This document shows positions 10,416-27,879 of a stretch of 64,000 bases of DNA, piece after piece. The position numbers and the translations under genes were made by a program. Numbering within the stretch: the stretch's first letter is position 1; each line of letters opens with the position of its first letter. The notes under the pieces are model-generated. The model was not told the DNA's origin and did no database searches. It worked only from the letters and a program-made list of their open reading frames with translations. This DNA comes from Lampris incognitus (Eukaryota; Chordata; Actinopteri; Lampriformes; Lampridae), in contig NC_079217.1 in assembly GCF_029633865.1 (NCBI RefSeq), positions 32,933,090 through 32,997,089 of the forward strand, in the 5' to 3' direction.

Positions 10416-12040
10416 AAATAACTTCAATTTTGTCTGGGTTTAGATGGAGGAAATTAAGGGAAGGCCAGTCTTTGGTGGCAGCTAAGCAATCGTGGAGGGA
10501 GGGCAGTTGATTCAGGTTATTAGGTTAGGCAGAGAAATAGATCTTAGTATCATCAGCATAACAGTGGTATGACATGTCTTGAAAGTGACTAAACAAATAA
10601 CCCAGAGGACGCATGTATAAAGAGAAGACCCCTGAGGGACTCCACACATTAGGGGAGCTGATGAGGATATGCGATTGTTAATACAAACATTAAAATATCT
10701 ATTGGTCAGATAAGAATGAAACCAATTTAACACTGTACCAAAAATGCCAACCCAGTTCTCCAACCTATCAAGTAAGATGGCATGGTCGATGGTATCAAAT
10801 GCAGCAGTTAAATCTAGGAGAATAAGAAGAGTGTATTCATCTTTATCAGCATGCATAAGAATTTCATTGGACACCCTTAGTAATGCAGTCTCAGTACTAT
10901 GCTTGTGATGAAAGCCAGATTGAAATTGATCAAAAATGTTATGACCCTCAGTCAGCTGCAGGATGTGGTCTGCAGCAGTTTTTGGTTTTTTTTTTTCAAG
11001 GATTTTGGATAAGAAAGAAAGTTTGGAAAAAGGTCTATAATTCCCTACCCTTGCTAGATCAAGGGAGGTTTTTTTTAGGAGGGACTGAACACAGGCAATT
11101 TTTAAGTAGTAAGGTATCAGACCCAGATGTGAGTGAGCAGTTGACGATAGAGAGCAGGCTGGGACCCAAGCCATGAAGGATGGGTTTTAAAAATGTTGTT
11201 AGAACTATATCACAAGGACTGGAGGAGGGACGCATGAGGGCTACAGTAATAACAAGGAACTGAAGAGATACAGGAGCAAATTCCAACACTGACATCGGAT
11301 GGCTGAAAGGGGTGGGTGGGGGGATGGGGGCGGCAGTGGGGATAAAATTGGACCATAGACCATCGATCTTGTCAACAAAGAAAGACAAGAACCTTTCAGT
11401 CATTAGCAGAACAGGCAGAGATGTTAGGAAGAGAGGGATTGACAAGCTGATTGATAGTACTAAACAGAAACCTAGGGTTATGTTTATTACTCTCAGTCAA
11501 GTCAGAGAAGTAAGCAGCTCTCGAATTTTTAAGACTTTGAGTCAATTCAGATAGTAACTCCTTCATGTGGAGTTGATTAACTTCAAGAGCAGATTTTTTT
11601 CCATCTGCATTCAGCCTTCCTGTAGTCCCTTCTTTTTTGACAGATGTTTTCATTGATCCAACGGGTTGTGTTAATAACTGGGACAACCCTGGAAGTATAT
11701 GGAGCCCAAAAATTAAGGGAAGATGTACACAAATCATTAAACCAACTAAATTGGTCATTAATGTTAGTGAAGAGGGGAGGGCAGCTAGCCAAATTTAGAA
11801 TAACTAGAAAATGTGGCTGCTAACTGCTTATTAAAGATGCAAGAGTTAATTGTACATTTCTGGTGTAGTGTAGTAGGTGGTAAAGAAGCATCACATGTAA
11901 TGCATTTATGGGAAGAGAATAAATCGATCAGGGAGTTAAGAGACATGTGCAGGGTGAAAATTATATCAAGGGTGTGTCCACGGTTAATTGCTTTATAAAA
12001 AGTTTCTTTCCGTGGCCTATCATTCAAATTAACGCTTAAA
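10416..12040 (-). pseudogene. L2-type LINE, decayed antisense copy
   Basis: Read on minus the order is endonuclease end (HTLDIIFTLHMSLNSL, 11785-12027), linker (SRAAYFSDLTESNKHNPRFL, 11396-11758), and reverse transcriptase (10512-11174) with [59 protein letters not shown] (motif A) and GVPQGSSL (motif B). The catalytic YADD block is frameshifted at about 10550. The endonuclease N-terminus is missing at the high-coordinate end. It meets the sense L2 copy at about 10415, 3' parts facing each other. Confidence 0.8.
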
Positions 12041-12281
12041 ACTTGTCAATAAATCCAAACATTTTGTATATACTGTACTGTACATTGTACGTATACTGGT
12101 ATGCCCTCTCATGTCCATCTACATCAGGCATGTATGTAAGTAACCTGCTAACATCTATTTCACCAACTCTGATATATTCTATGTACCGTTGTACTTTATT
12201 GTCTCTTGTTTCGCCTGTATATAGTAAAACCTTGTGTAAATGTCTGATTGTTGTGTTGGTGTTGTTATTCTATGTTAAGTA

Positions 12282-13106
12282 CAGATAGTCCCCATGTTAC
12301 GAACGCACGATTTACGAAAGTTCGTACTTACGAACCGACCTTCGCAAAGCCTATTATTAAACAAAAAAAAAAACGATTTACACAAAATGGTTCGTACTAA
12401 CGAATGGATGGACTACTTTGCGCTACGCTCAACACTGCGCATTGTAGGCGGTTCGTCAGCCCCGGGAGAGAACAATGCCACTCCGTCGCCGCCATTGTAA
12501 GTCGAATCGCGTAAACGTTGTTGTGTGCGTTGTGTTTTTTCTTACATTTTTCATGTGTTTACCCTCGTAATCGTGGCTTCAAAGCCTAAATCTGCTGCAA
12601 GTGATGGCGGTGCATCGAAGAAAAGGAAAATTATCACGATTGAAATAAATACAGTGGAAATAAAAAAGCGTTCAAATAGAGGTGAAATGCTATTATTTTT
12701 ATTTATTTTTTTCACTTACCCGGTGAGGCGGGGAGGCGAGCCTCAGGTGGGCTCTCGTTTCTGGCGTCAAACGGCCGGCCTCCGCCGGTCGCGACCCGCT
12801 CCGGGACAGTGACAGGTTGGGAGTTTGAAATGTAAGACATTTCTTTAAAGTTTTTTTTTATATATATACCTATACACGCATTCTCTCTCTCAATTATAAA
12901 TACTGTACGGTAGTTAGAGTTGTTATTATTGCTACATTATTGTATGTATGATGTTTTAGGTAAAATACATAATATAATATACTAAGATAAACATTTGACT
13001 AACTGACGCTAGATGTGAACTGTACGTAACTGTTCCGACTTACATACAAATTCGGTTTATCAACGGACTCAAAAACAGAACTCATTCGTAATCCAGGGAC
13101 TGTCTG
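12282..13106 (+). mobile_element. Tigger/pogo-type transposon deletion derivative
   Basis: Termini CAGATAGTCCCC...TTACGAA and (reverse) CAGACAGTCCCT...TTACGAA agree at 17 of 22 positions and are flanked by TA on both sides (12280-12281, 13107-13108), as expected for Tc1/mariner-superfamily insertion. Inside, 12571-12684 encodes SKPKSAASDGGASKKRK and TIEINTVEIKKRSNRGE, which resembles the start of a Tigger/jerky-type transposase before its CENP-B helix-turn-helix. The remaining transposase is deleted, so the copy is non-autonomous. Confidence 0.72.
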
Positions 13107-13375
13107 TACACTGACAGAGCCATGAAACCGGAATCAAATCTGCACCTACATGGCCAATAAACATGATTTCATTTCTGATTCTATTTTTGAACATGTAGAG
13201 ATTTGCTCAGTAGCATCTGGAAAATAACAACGCTGTTATGTTATTTTAAATGTCCACAGAGCCAAATCTGCTGCAACAAAAATAAAACAGGGAATGACTT
13301 GCAAGAGTCACGCAATATGTATCCAAAGCGTTCTTGCCCAAATGAGCAGCACATTACAACACATTCCCTCACCTT

Positions 13376-13498
13376 AAAAGACCACAGTGAGAAAAACAAG
13401 AGCCAGCAGATGAAGCAATATGCATGGGAACAGGTCCTGACTGTTCTCATGCATATTGCTTCATCTGCTGGCTCTTGTTTTTCTCACTGTGATCTTTT
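13376..13498. repeat. Long near-perfect hairpin
   Basis: Arms 13383-13433 and 13441-13491 pair at 50 of 51 positions around a 7-nt loop (GTCCTGA). After one mismatch the pairing continues five or six bases, for about 58 bp per arm. It carries no ORF of its own and matches no other repeat in the window. Confidence 0.93.
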
Positions 13499-13589
13499 TA
13501 AGCAAGTTTGTAGAGTTCTGTCTCTCACCACCTTAACAGCCACAATGTGGCATATTCACAAAATACATTTGGAAAATGTTTGTTTATTC

Positions 13590-16510
13590 AATTCATTTCA
13601 ATTCAATTTTTATTGTCATTAAAAACAATGTGCAGGCACATGTTAAAAATGAAATGAGGGCTGTGGCTTCACCAAACAGTGCAAGGCAGACACAGACAAA
13701 CACAGCAAACACAGTATAAGATATATACAAATGAAGACCAAAAGCTAAAAATAAGTTAAAAAAGAGCTGGAGTACAAAATATTTAAAAATATCTACAGAC
13801 ATTCAGTGGATAGCCAGGTTCAGGTGGGCAACAGCTTGTGGAAAGAAGCTGTTTTTCAGCCTGGTAGTGCGGGCTCTGAGACTCCTGTAGCGCCTCCCAG
13901 AGCGCAGGGGGGAGAACAGTCCATGGTTGGGGTGGGTGGGATCTCTGCTGATGCTCAGACCCCTTCAAAGGCAGCGTTTGTGATAAATGTCTTTTATGGC
14001 TGGGAGCTGGGTACCGGTGATATGCTGGGCTGCCTTGACGGTCCGCTGCAGAGCTTTCTGGTCTGCTGAGGTGCAGTTGCCGTACCACACTGAGATACAA
14101 CTGGTCAGGATGCTCTCTATGGTGCAGTGGTAGAAGTTGGTGAGAATTTTGGGGGGTAGACGGGCACTCCTCAACCTCCTCAGGAAATGTAAGCGTTGTT
14201 GGGCCTTTTTCACAAGGGCCTGGGTGTTTAATGTCCACGAAAGGTCCTCGCTGATGTGGACTCCAAAGAATTTAAAGCTGGAAACACGCTCCACTTCCAC
14301 CCCATTGATGTGTATGGGGGAGTGGCTGCAGCTTCTAGACCTCCTGAATTCCACAATCAGCTCCTTTGTCTTCTGCACATTAAGGACAAGATTGTTGGTA
14401 GTACACCATGATGTGAGGTGCTCAATCTCGTCTCTGTAGGCCATCTCGTCATTGTTGGTGATACGGCCAATGACTGTGGTGTCATTTGCAAACTTAACTA
14501 TAACATTTTAGGGATGAGTTGGCAGGCAGTCGTGGGTGAAGAGGGAGAAAAGGAGGGGGCTCAGAACACAGCCTTGAGGGGCACCTGTGCTAAGGGTCAG
14601 GGTGGAGGAGGAGCGGTCACCTAACCTAACAGACTGAGGTCTGTTGGTGAGGAAGTCCAGGATCCAGTTACAGAGGGAGGGGTTGAGGCCAAGGGAGAGG
14701 AGTTTGGTGGTTAGTTTGGCAGGGATGATAGTGTTGAAGGCAGAGCTATAATCTATAAACAGCATCCGGATGTATGTGTTGTTAAGTTCAAGGTGGGTCA
14801 GAGCAATGTGTAGGGCAGTGACAATGGCATCCTCAGTAGACCTTTTGGGACAGTAGACGAACTGATGTGGGTCGAATGTGGGGGGGATAATGTTTTTGAT
14901 GTGAGCCAGAACCAGTCTTTCAAAGCACTTCATGGCAATGGGGGTGAGTGCTATGGGTCAGTAGTCATTCAGACATGTGGATGTTGGTTTCTTGGAGACA
15001 GGAATGATAGAGGTGGTCTTAAAGCATGCGGGGACTTTAGATTGGGACAGTGAGAGGTTAAATACAGGTGTGACGACCTCAGCCAACTGGTCGGCACATT
15101 CCCGGTATACCCAACCCGGTATGCCATCTGGTCCGGCAGCCTTCCGTGTGTTCACTCTGCGCAGTGATTCTCTCATCTCTGCAACTGATAGAGTGAGCAC
15201 CTGGTTTTCTGGGTGGCTGGGGATTTTTGTGGCTGGGTCAGTATTGTTCTTGTCGAAGCGGGCATAGAAATGATTTAGCTTGTCTGGCAGGGAGGCATCA
15301 TGGACAGCGGGACCGCGATTAGAGCTTTTGTAGTCTGTGATAGACTGAATGCCTTGCCACATTCACTGAGGATCAGAGTTATTGTGAAAGTGGTCCTCTA
15401 TTCGTAGGGAATATTTATGTTTGGCTGTTCTGATGCCCTTTTTGAAGTTTGATCTGGCTGCGCTGTAGGCCTCACAGTTACCTGACTTGAATGCTGCATC
15501 CCGGACTTTCAGCAGCTGCCGGACCTCACTGGTCATCCAGGGTTTCTGGTTTGGAAAGTTGCGGACTGATTCTAATGTTGTGACACTCTCCGTGCAAAAG
15601 TTAATGTAGGCTAGTATGGCAGATGTCTGTTCATTAATGTCTATATGGGCGCCATGGGTAGCTGAATGTGCAAAAATACTCCAGTCTGTGTTTTCAAAAC
15701 AGTCCTGGAGTTCAGAGACTGCTCCTTCTGGCTGGACAGTGGTTGTCTTTACTGCTGGCTTGATCCGTTTTATTAGGGGTTTGTAGGCTGGGACCAGGAA
15801 CAGGTAGAGGTGGTCAGAATGCCCCAGATGAGGGCAGGGAGTAGCTTTGTATGAGTCCTTGATGTTTGTATAGAGATGGTCCAGGGTGTTTTGTCCCCTA
15901 GTGGGGCAGGAGACATGCTGATGGAATTTGGGCAATACAGCCCTGAGGTTAGCCTGATTAAAGTCACCACCTATGATAAAGGCATTGTCCGGGTGTTTGG
16001 TCTGTTGTCTGCTGATGGCACATTGTAGCTGCTGAAGTGCTACCTTAGCATTAGCATGTGGGGGATGTATACAGCTCCCTGGGCAGGTAAAAAGGCCTGC
16101 ACTGAATGAGCTCGAGATCAGCAGAGCAATGCCTTTCGACGATCTTTATATTGTTGCACCAAGAGTTATTGACATACATACTCAAACCTCCTCCGCGGAT
16201 CTTGACGGAGTCCGCTGTCCTGTCAGCACGGAAGGCTGTGCGGCCCGCTAGCTCGACTGCCGAGTCGGCTATGTTGCTGTTGAGCCAAGTCTCCGTAAAC
16301 ATCAGCAGACAGCAGTTCTGCAGCCTTTTCTGAGAGGACAGCCTGAGTCTTATCTCATCCATTTTGTTAGCTAACGACCAGACATTAGCCATGAAGATGC
16401 TGGGGAAGGAAACTTTTAAGGGAACGCTACTTAGCTTAGCATGTAGCCCACCACGTTTTGCCCTCTTTTGTTTATGTTACCGACGGGGGCAGCGTTTCCA
16501 CTGCGGAGAA
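13590..16510 (-). pseudogene. Jockey-superfamily LINE (Rex1/L2-like), broken ORF2
   Basis: Minus-strand order: endonuclease start (about 16480-16051, with ANVWSLANKMDEIRLRL and ETWLNSNIADSAVELAGR); endonuclease end (15363-15935, SCPTRGQNTLDHLYTNIK); reverse transcriptase (14958-15362, VNTRKAAGPDGIPGWVYREC; 14508-14933, [16 protein letters not shown] and [20 protein letters not shown]); C-terminal region (13965-14444, TKELIVEFRRSRS and HITGTQLPAIKDIYHKRC). The catalytic YADD/FADD block between the last two is disrupted. Several frameshifts and at least one stop break it. It is close to full length for ORF2, with a 3' tail of TTCAATTCAATTTTTATTG type. Confidence 0.85.
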
Positions 16511-17320
16511 TATTGGAGAATATCAATCAAGGATTTAACCAGAAATGTCCTCAGGGACAGACTTTTGATCAAAAAATTAATTTTGTTAGCATTCAAGTGT
16601 ATCCAAGTGGGAAGAGAACCCATACTTTTGTTCCTAAACATGTATTTGAACACTATGGATATTATTTGCTGATTCAAGTTGGGGTTTTTTTTGTTTGTTT
16701 CTTTTTTAATGAAATAGATACATAGGTCTTCCTTGAAATTCTGAATCATGCACAATGTGAGCAAACACCCAGACAACTTATTAATTATGATAGCATATAT
16801 GTTTGTCATATGGTTGAAATCAAATCTATCCAGTTTATCAAAAAGTAGCATTTAAATCATATTTTAACATGTTTTATTTTTATTTGTTTGTGTGTATTTC
16901 TTTTTGTGTGTGTGTGACTAGTTTCTCCCCAGTCATGTCTGATGTGCCATCCTAAAATAACACAGGCAGAACATGGGGACACTGTATCTGAATAAATAAA
17001 GAAATTCAGAAAAAAACGTTCCATTTCGCATATAGGGGTTATATTCCTTGTCAATGTTAAGAAGATAATTAAAAACATATCTAATTTGTTTAAAAGACAC
17101 TATAAAAGACTGTTGAAAAGTCACATATGTATTGAATTTACTGTAAATATGTTGCAGTATACCTCATGAAGTGGACATAACATAAAATAAACCCTCAGAA
17201 TGGCCATTTTGCAAAAAAAAATTACTATAACACAGCATTTTCAGGTGGGTTCAAAGCAGTACACTCAAACCACAAGTGCTTTAGTTTTAGAAGATTCAAG
17301 CACTTTTTAAAATGACAAAG
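16511..17320. other. 5' flank of the mmp13-like gene, no gene seen
   Basis: AT-rich, without supported coding sequence. Open frames here are low-complexity shadows. The proximal 130 bp is described separately as a promoter. Confidence 0.55.
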
Positions 17321-17321
17321 G

Positions 17322-17394
17322 AGGAAGTGGCGAGGTGCTTTCACATGAATCACATAGAAGCTTGGAAAAAACTGAACCTAGACCATCATAAATA
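17322..17394 (+). promoter_or_regulatory. Candidate mmp13 core promoter
   Basis: Upstream of the start codon lie, in order, an ETS/PEA3-type AGGAAGTG (17322-17329), an AP-1-like TGAATCA (17346-17352, one base off TGAGTCA) and a TATA-like CATAAATA (17387-17394). This ETS/AP-1/TATA order is known for inducible collagenase and stromelysin promoters. The transcription start is inferred at about 17415-17425. Only motif matches support this. Confidence 0.5.
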
Positions 17395-17445
17395 CCCCTC
17401 AGAGCAACTCGACCCCAGTGACTAGCTGGATGAAACAGAGACAAC

Positions 17446-23224
<5,779 letters not shown>

Positions 23225-23226
<2 letters not shown>

Positions 23227-23230
23227 TAAA
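23225..23230 (+). terminator. Poly(A) signal overlapping the mmp13 stop codon
   Basis: AATAAA begins on the second base of the TAA stop (23224-23226). A second AATAAA lies at 23476-23481 and may be the one used. No termination assay is possible from sequence. Confidence 0.5.
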
Positions 23231-23684
23231 AGTGGTCTGAAACTGGCTTGAGAAGTGCTTTCTTGCTCAGTTCAATTTCAAGATTTGATTGTCCCGAATG
23301 GGAAATTTGCCTTGCAGCGAGGCACAGAGCACAATACATTTTCACAGGATGCAATGCAAAATGTATAGAATCCTGAACCCCAATAAGTGGCTCACGGGCC
23401 AGCTCCATCCCACAAGAGCCAAATGTCTGGCCTGCACTGACCCATCGGCACCAAAACACTTGTCATAACATGTGAAATAAAGTGTGCAACATGTGAAAAA
23501 AACTGTGTGCTGCTCTACTTTATTTTGACCTCACCCCACACCATACACTTGACCTATGCCATAGAGCTTGCGGAGATGCAAGGTGGACTCTGTGCTCTCT
23601 ACGGTCCTTGACTAGACAGAGCCACTCACCAGCTAAGTCACACAAAAAAATCAATAACTGTCCTAAACCAAGAACATGTCCTGC
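23231..23684. other. 3' flank of mmp13, no gene seen
   Basis: Contains 'GATTGTCCCGAATGGGAAAT' at about 23288, typical of a fish LINE 3' tail, and the second AATAAA at 23476. No coding sequence is supported. Confidence 0.5.
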
Positions 23685-23758
23685 ATGAAAAAGCACTAAG
23701 TTGACCAGGAAAACAATCTGACTGATCAGTTTTGTTTTATTTTATCTGACCATGCCAA
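23685..23758 (+). pseudogene. BED-type hAT transposase pseudogene, N-terminal part
   Basis: From ATG 23685 the frame reads MKKH-stop-VDQENN and then TDQFCFILSDHA, resembling the start of Charlie-like, BED-finger hAT transposases (relatives of GTF2IRD2 and ZBED genes). The frame stops dead at the target duplication CATGCCAA (23751-23758) and resumes in the same phase at 39941, 16 kb away. One internal stop shows it was already decayed or has decayed since. Confidence 0.7.
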
Positions 23759-23849
23759 CAGGGGCGTCAATTCACCAGAAGCCAAGGTATAGCAAACTCA
23801 GATGACGTCACGTGACATCAAATCAGGTCCCTCAAATTCTCATTCCATC

Positions 23850-25798
23850 TCAACCATGTGGCTCTGTGCCGGTAGTTAGCTACAACCATTTATTTCATTT
23901 ATACAATTGCATCACTCTAATACAGTCAGAGCCTTGACTAATTCACCTAGACATTCCTCATCGCCCACAACAGAATTTGTATCCTACGCCACAGGTGTAA
24001 CGCCTTGGCGCTGCTACAGATTATAATATGGCAAGTGGTCACCGGTAAATGGACAAAACCCCACTGGAGAAAACCACACAGTCAACAATTTATTTTTCCA
24101 AGATTATCAATGTTTCAAAATTGCTTTGGAATAAGGCCTGTGGTTATAAATCTATGCCACTGGGAATTCCAACCACGTAGTTTGACTTTTTGGTCAGGGG
24201 GGCAGTTGCCAAAAATAGATGATATAGTGAGCGAAAATACGTGGCCTGCATGAACAATCTATTGTGCTCCTTCGCCTATTATGTTACAATTAAGATGGCC
24301 AATAACCAGCACAGATTATGTTTTAACATTTTAACTGCACTTTGTTTACATTAGGCATGCTAATGGCACCTATTATGGAAGTATTTTCCTTTTGCGGTTG
24401 CACCCGCAATTAGACTACAATATTATTGTTTGTATTAAATAAAAAAAGAACAGTGCAATGTTAGTTTATTGCATCCTCTTGAACACTCTCTTGTAACATT
24501 TTATAGGCGAATAATGGACTACGTTTTACTTATCAACCTACATTAATTACATAAATAAAAACAAAAGGCCTACTAAAGCTATCCAATCAATTGATTCTGC
24601 GAGTTTCATAAAACATCGTAAACATAGCTTCCTATCAATATAGAGCTGCCGTAGCCTATGATCCTATAATCATAAAGAAATACAAATAAGAAATGTTCAA
24701 ATAGAACACGGTAATAAAGCCTGGTCAAAAGCTGTGTTGCTATTTGCAAAGCCCATTCTCCTTCATCAACTAAAATGGCCACATCAATAACAAACAAAAT
24801 AACATTCTCAGCAATAATATGTATAATTAATACATTATAATAACCAATTAAAGATGTCCAGTTTCAGGATTATGGCTCGCTCTTGTCGGATTGAAAACTT
24901 TCAAGACAATGCAGATATTGTCTACAATCAGTGGCATTGCAAGATGGGGGGGGGACAGCTGCAGTTTCGCTCGCTCGATTAATTTTTCCAGGGCAGGAGA
25001 CAGATTCATTGGAAATAAAAAAAAAAACACAAATAAATAAGAATTAACACTTTCTCATCATTTCATTTAATTTTTTACTGGTCCCTTCTTTTGGGTGAAG
25101 CTTGGCTTCTATGAATATTCGTTCATTCAATTAGATTCAAAAAACTTTTTTTCGCTGAGGGTAAACTAACCACTAACAACAAATATGGCCACAACCAACA
25201 GCCATGATAAGATTGGCTTACCACAGTCACCCGGCCTCTTTGAACACAATTTTGTGTGCCTTGAGTTTATAACATAGTATAAACAAGCACCAGAATACAT
25301 TAAATGTCAACATTTGGCATTGACACATTTTAGAACTTACTTGCGAAAGAGTCAACAAACGTTCAATCTTATACAGAATACGTTTTGAATGAGTTGCAGT
25401 TTGCGCCTCTGGACGCTAGGGGGTCAGTGACCCCACTTGCCCTGGACAAACTACGCCCATGATTCCTACATTGACCCAGGGTATGATATCTAGAGTGTAA
25501 TTCATAGGTGGGATTACAGACATTAAAGCTTCTAAGAGTATTACATATTAGGGTTATATCAGAAGTTCTGATGCAAGTATTTGTGCAATCTCTCACTGGA
25601 TGCTGTGGAGATTGGCAATGTTGCAGCAACCTGGAATATTTTTTTTCACCTCAGAGAATCCAATGGGTAATGTGCTCAACTTTGCGAGACCTTGCAAGAC
25701 GCTTGTGTAATCCTCATTTTCACCTAAAAAGCTCAAGCTCTAGAAAGGCTTTGGCAGTTTGGCACTGGGCCTGAAGCAAGGTTACATCAATGCACTTT
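23850..25798. other. Left interior of the hAT composite, no gene seen
   Basis: AT-rich with no supported ORF. At 25405-25455 is 'GCGCCTCTGGACGCTAGG' followed by the palindrome GGGGTCAGTGACCCC (25420-25434) and 'GGACAAACTACGCCCATG', which resembles a hAT terminal region, but its partner end was not found. Confidence 0.5.
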
Positions 25799-27688
25799 TC
25801 ATACAGTTTTCCATCTTACCCACATGATGGCCACATCCATATAATGGGGGGAATAATGATTAAATACTTGGACTGAATCAATAAGTTCTTCATTCTCTGT
25901 GAAGCGCCGATCAAACTCGAAGATGAAGCGGTCAAGTACTTCAAAGTACAGTATTTTCTCTTGGTCTTGGTAGCCATCTGTTTGTCTCTGGCCACTGCTA
26001 GACCCAACTATAAAACCTGACAGTGCTCTAGACACACTCCGTACTCGTGCAGGTCGTGGGGGAGGTGTATCGCACTGTATGCCCACTTCTCTGGCAAATG
26101 CCTTTGCACGATTTAATGTGTTCTGCCATTCACCATCTGACCTCAACATCTCCAGCTGACATCTTGTGCTCTTAATAAGAGTAGCAGCTGTTGTGATGGA
26201 AATGTCTCTTGTCTGAAGCTGCTCAGACAGCCCATAAGTCAGGCTCAAGACTTTCTCTAGAGCGTGGAGACGCACAAGAAAAGAGAATGACTGCATCTTC
26301 ATCCTGAGCCCATCTGCTTCCACGGATCCCTCTGCATTGGTCTCGGAGGTGGTCACCAGCACAGCTAATATAGCCTCATAGCGTAACTTAATTTTTTTTT
26401 GCAATGCCCTATACCAGTGCAACTAACGAGTTATACAAGTTCCCTCCAAGTTGAATACTTTCTGCCCTAACTCTGTCTGAGCCTTAAATTAAAGCATATG
26501 TCTGGTATTGCTATTTGCAATAAAAATTATTGAGTGTCTTCACAACACCGAAAAATTCGACATTTCAGATATTTCAGTTACTGAGTTCACAAGCACAAGA
26601 TTTAATCTGTGTGCGTGACAGTGGATATAAACATTCGTGTAACACTTCTTGACGTGTAATAGCCTGTACTCCATGCATGTTGCCCAGCATGACGCTTGCG
26701 CCATCATAACACTGCCCAGCACACAACTGAAGGTCTATGCCTTGACTTGATAGTTCATTAATTATGAACCGGACCAGGGATTCAGCTGACAGGTCTTGCA
26801 TGTGAAAGTTTCCGATGGCACGTTCGTTTATCACCCCCTTGTGGACATACCGGAGCAAGATTGCTAACTGTTCTTTCTCAGACATGTCCTTTGGTTCGTC
26901 AGCTAAAATCGAAAAGTATTCTGCTTCCTTTACATCGCTTAATATTACATTCCTAATATTTTATCCAATAACATTAATCATATCATTCTGAGCCTGGGGG
27001 GGGGGGTTAATGTCCATATCTGCGATCCTGTTTGGTTTTCACATTAACGAAAGGAGAGTCCCTGTCGCCCTAAAAATTATGTGACTTTCAATAAGGATTT
27101 AACGTGTGCTTTGTTTTCTTGCACCTCCGATGATCTATTAGCATCAATTCGACTCGCTATAGAATCCTTACATCCACTGGCCACAGCCTTGAACTCAATT
27201 CATGCCAATGCAGCGTTTCTGTGCCTCTTGCTCTCAGTATGCTCCAGAAGATTATTTTGCATATTTTTTTCCAGCATGTGTATCCATGGTCAATGAAAAC
27301 ACGGCGCAGCAGTCGAAACCCCACCGAAATGACCGCATGCAAAACAATAGATAGCGTCCTGTGACATTGAATACTCAACCCAGTCGTAATTCTTAGATAC
27401 ATTGACATTAAAACGTCTTGCATTCCTGGTAGGGAATTGAGTTAAACGAGGTTGCACAGGCTCGCTAGTTTTACTTGCACTGATGTCGGATTTCATAACG
27501 TTGGCGTTGGAAGTAGATTGCTCTGGCTGCTCTGCAGGCTGCGCCTCCCTGTGATCAGTCTCACACCTAGCAGCAGCACTGTCTTTAGCATTGTCGTCGC
27601 CATGGCCACAGTCCTTTTCTTCACTAGTGTCCGCTCTTTTAGTTACAAAAGCATCTAAAGATATCTGTTTTCGTTTAATTTTCCCCAA
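25799..27688 (-). pseudogene. ZMYM1-like hAT transposase pseudogene
   Basis: Minus order: 27688-27290 (MGKIKRKQISLDAF..., then a TTF-type zinc-finger region with YDWVEYSMSQDAIYCFACGHF); 26885-26540 (MSEKEQLAILLRYVHKGVIN, QCYDGASVMLGNMHGVQAI and an overlapping YIHCHAHRLNLVLVNS in another frame); 26422-25799 (TLNRAKAFAREVGIQCDTPP and YFEVLDRFIFEFDRRF). These match the ZMYM1/DUF4371 style of hAT transposase. Between 26890 and 27290 the frame is broken, and the C-terminal dimerisation block is not found. It probably supplied the transposase of the enclosing composite; that link is inference. Confidence 0.8.
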
Positions 27689-27879
27689 AAGAACTCCAAA
27701 ACCAAAGCTAGCTAGCCTCCCTGCGTACTGTAACTTTAGCTACTCCGCAGCACCTGCCACGTGTCCACTTCTCAACATCGATCATGCCCTACGTGCTAGA
27801 GGTCTGCACACGGGCATGAAATTGAAGCCCGAACCCGTAATCGTAATCGTTGTTTGGAATGCAGTGCTGGCCTGAGGTT

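Noticed and set aside
13376-13498. MicroRNA precursor
   Set aside because: Pairing is too long and too perfect for a typical pre-miRNA, and there is no expression evidence; kept as an unexplained hairpin.
25405-25455. Second hAT terminus
   Set aside because: The GGGCGTAGTTTGTCC-type sequence looks like a hAT end, but no inverted partner or 8-bp duplication was found.
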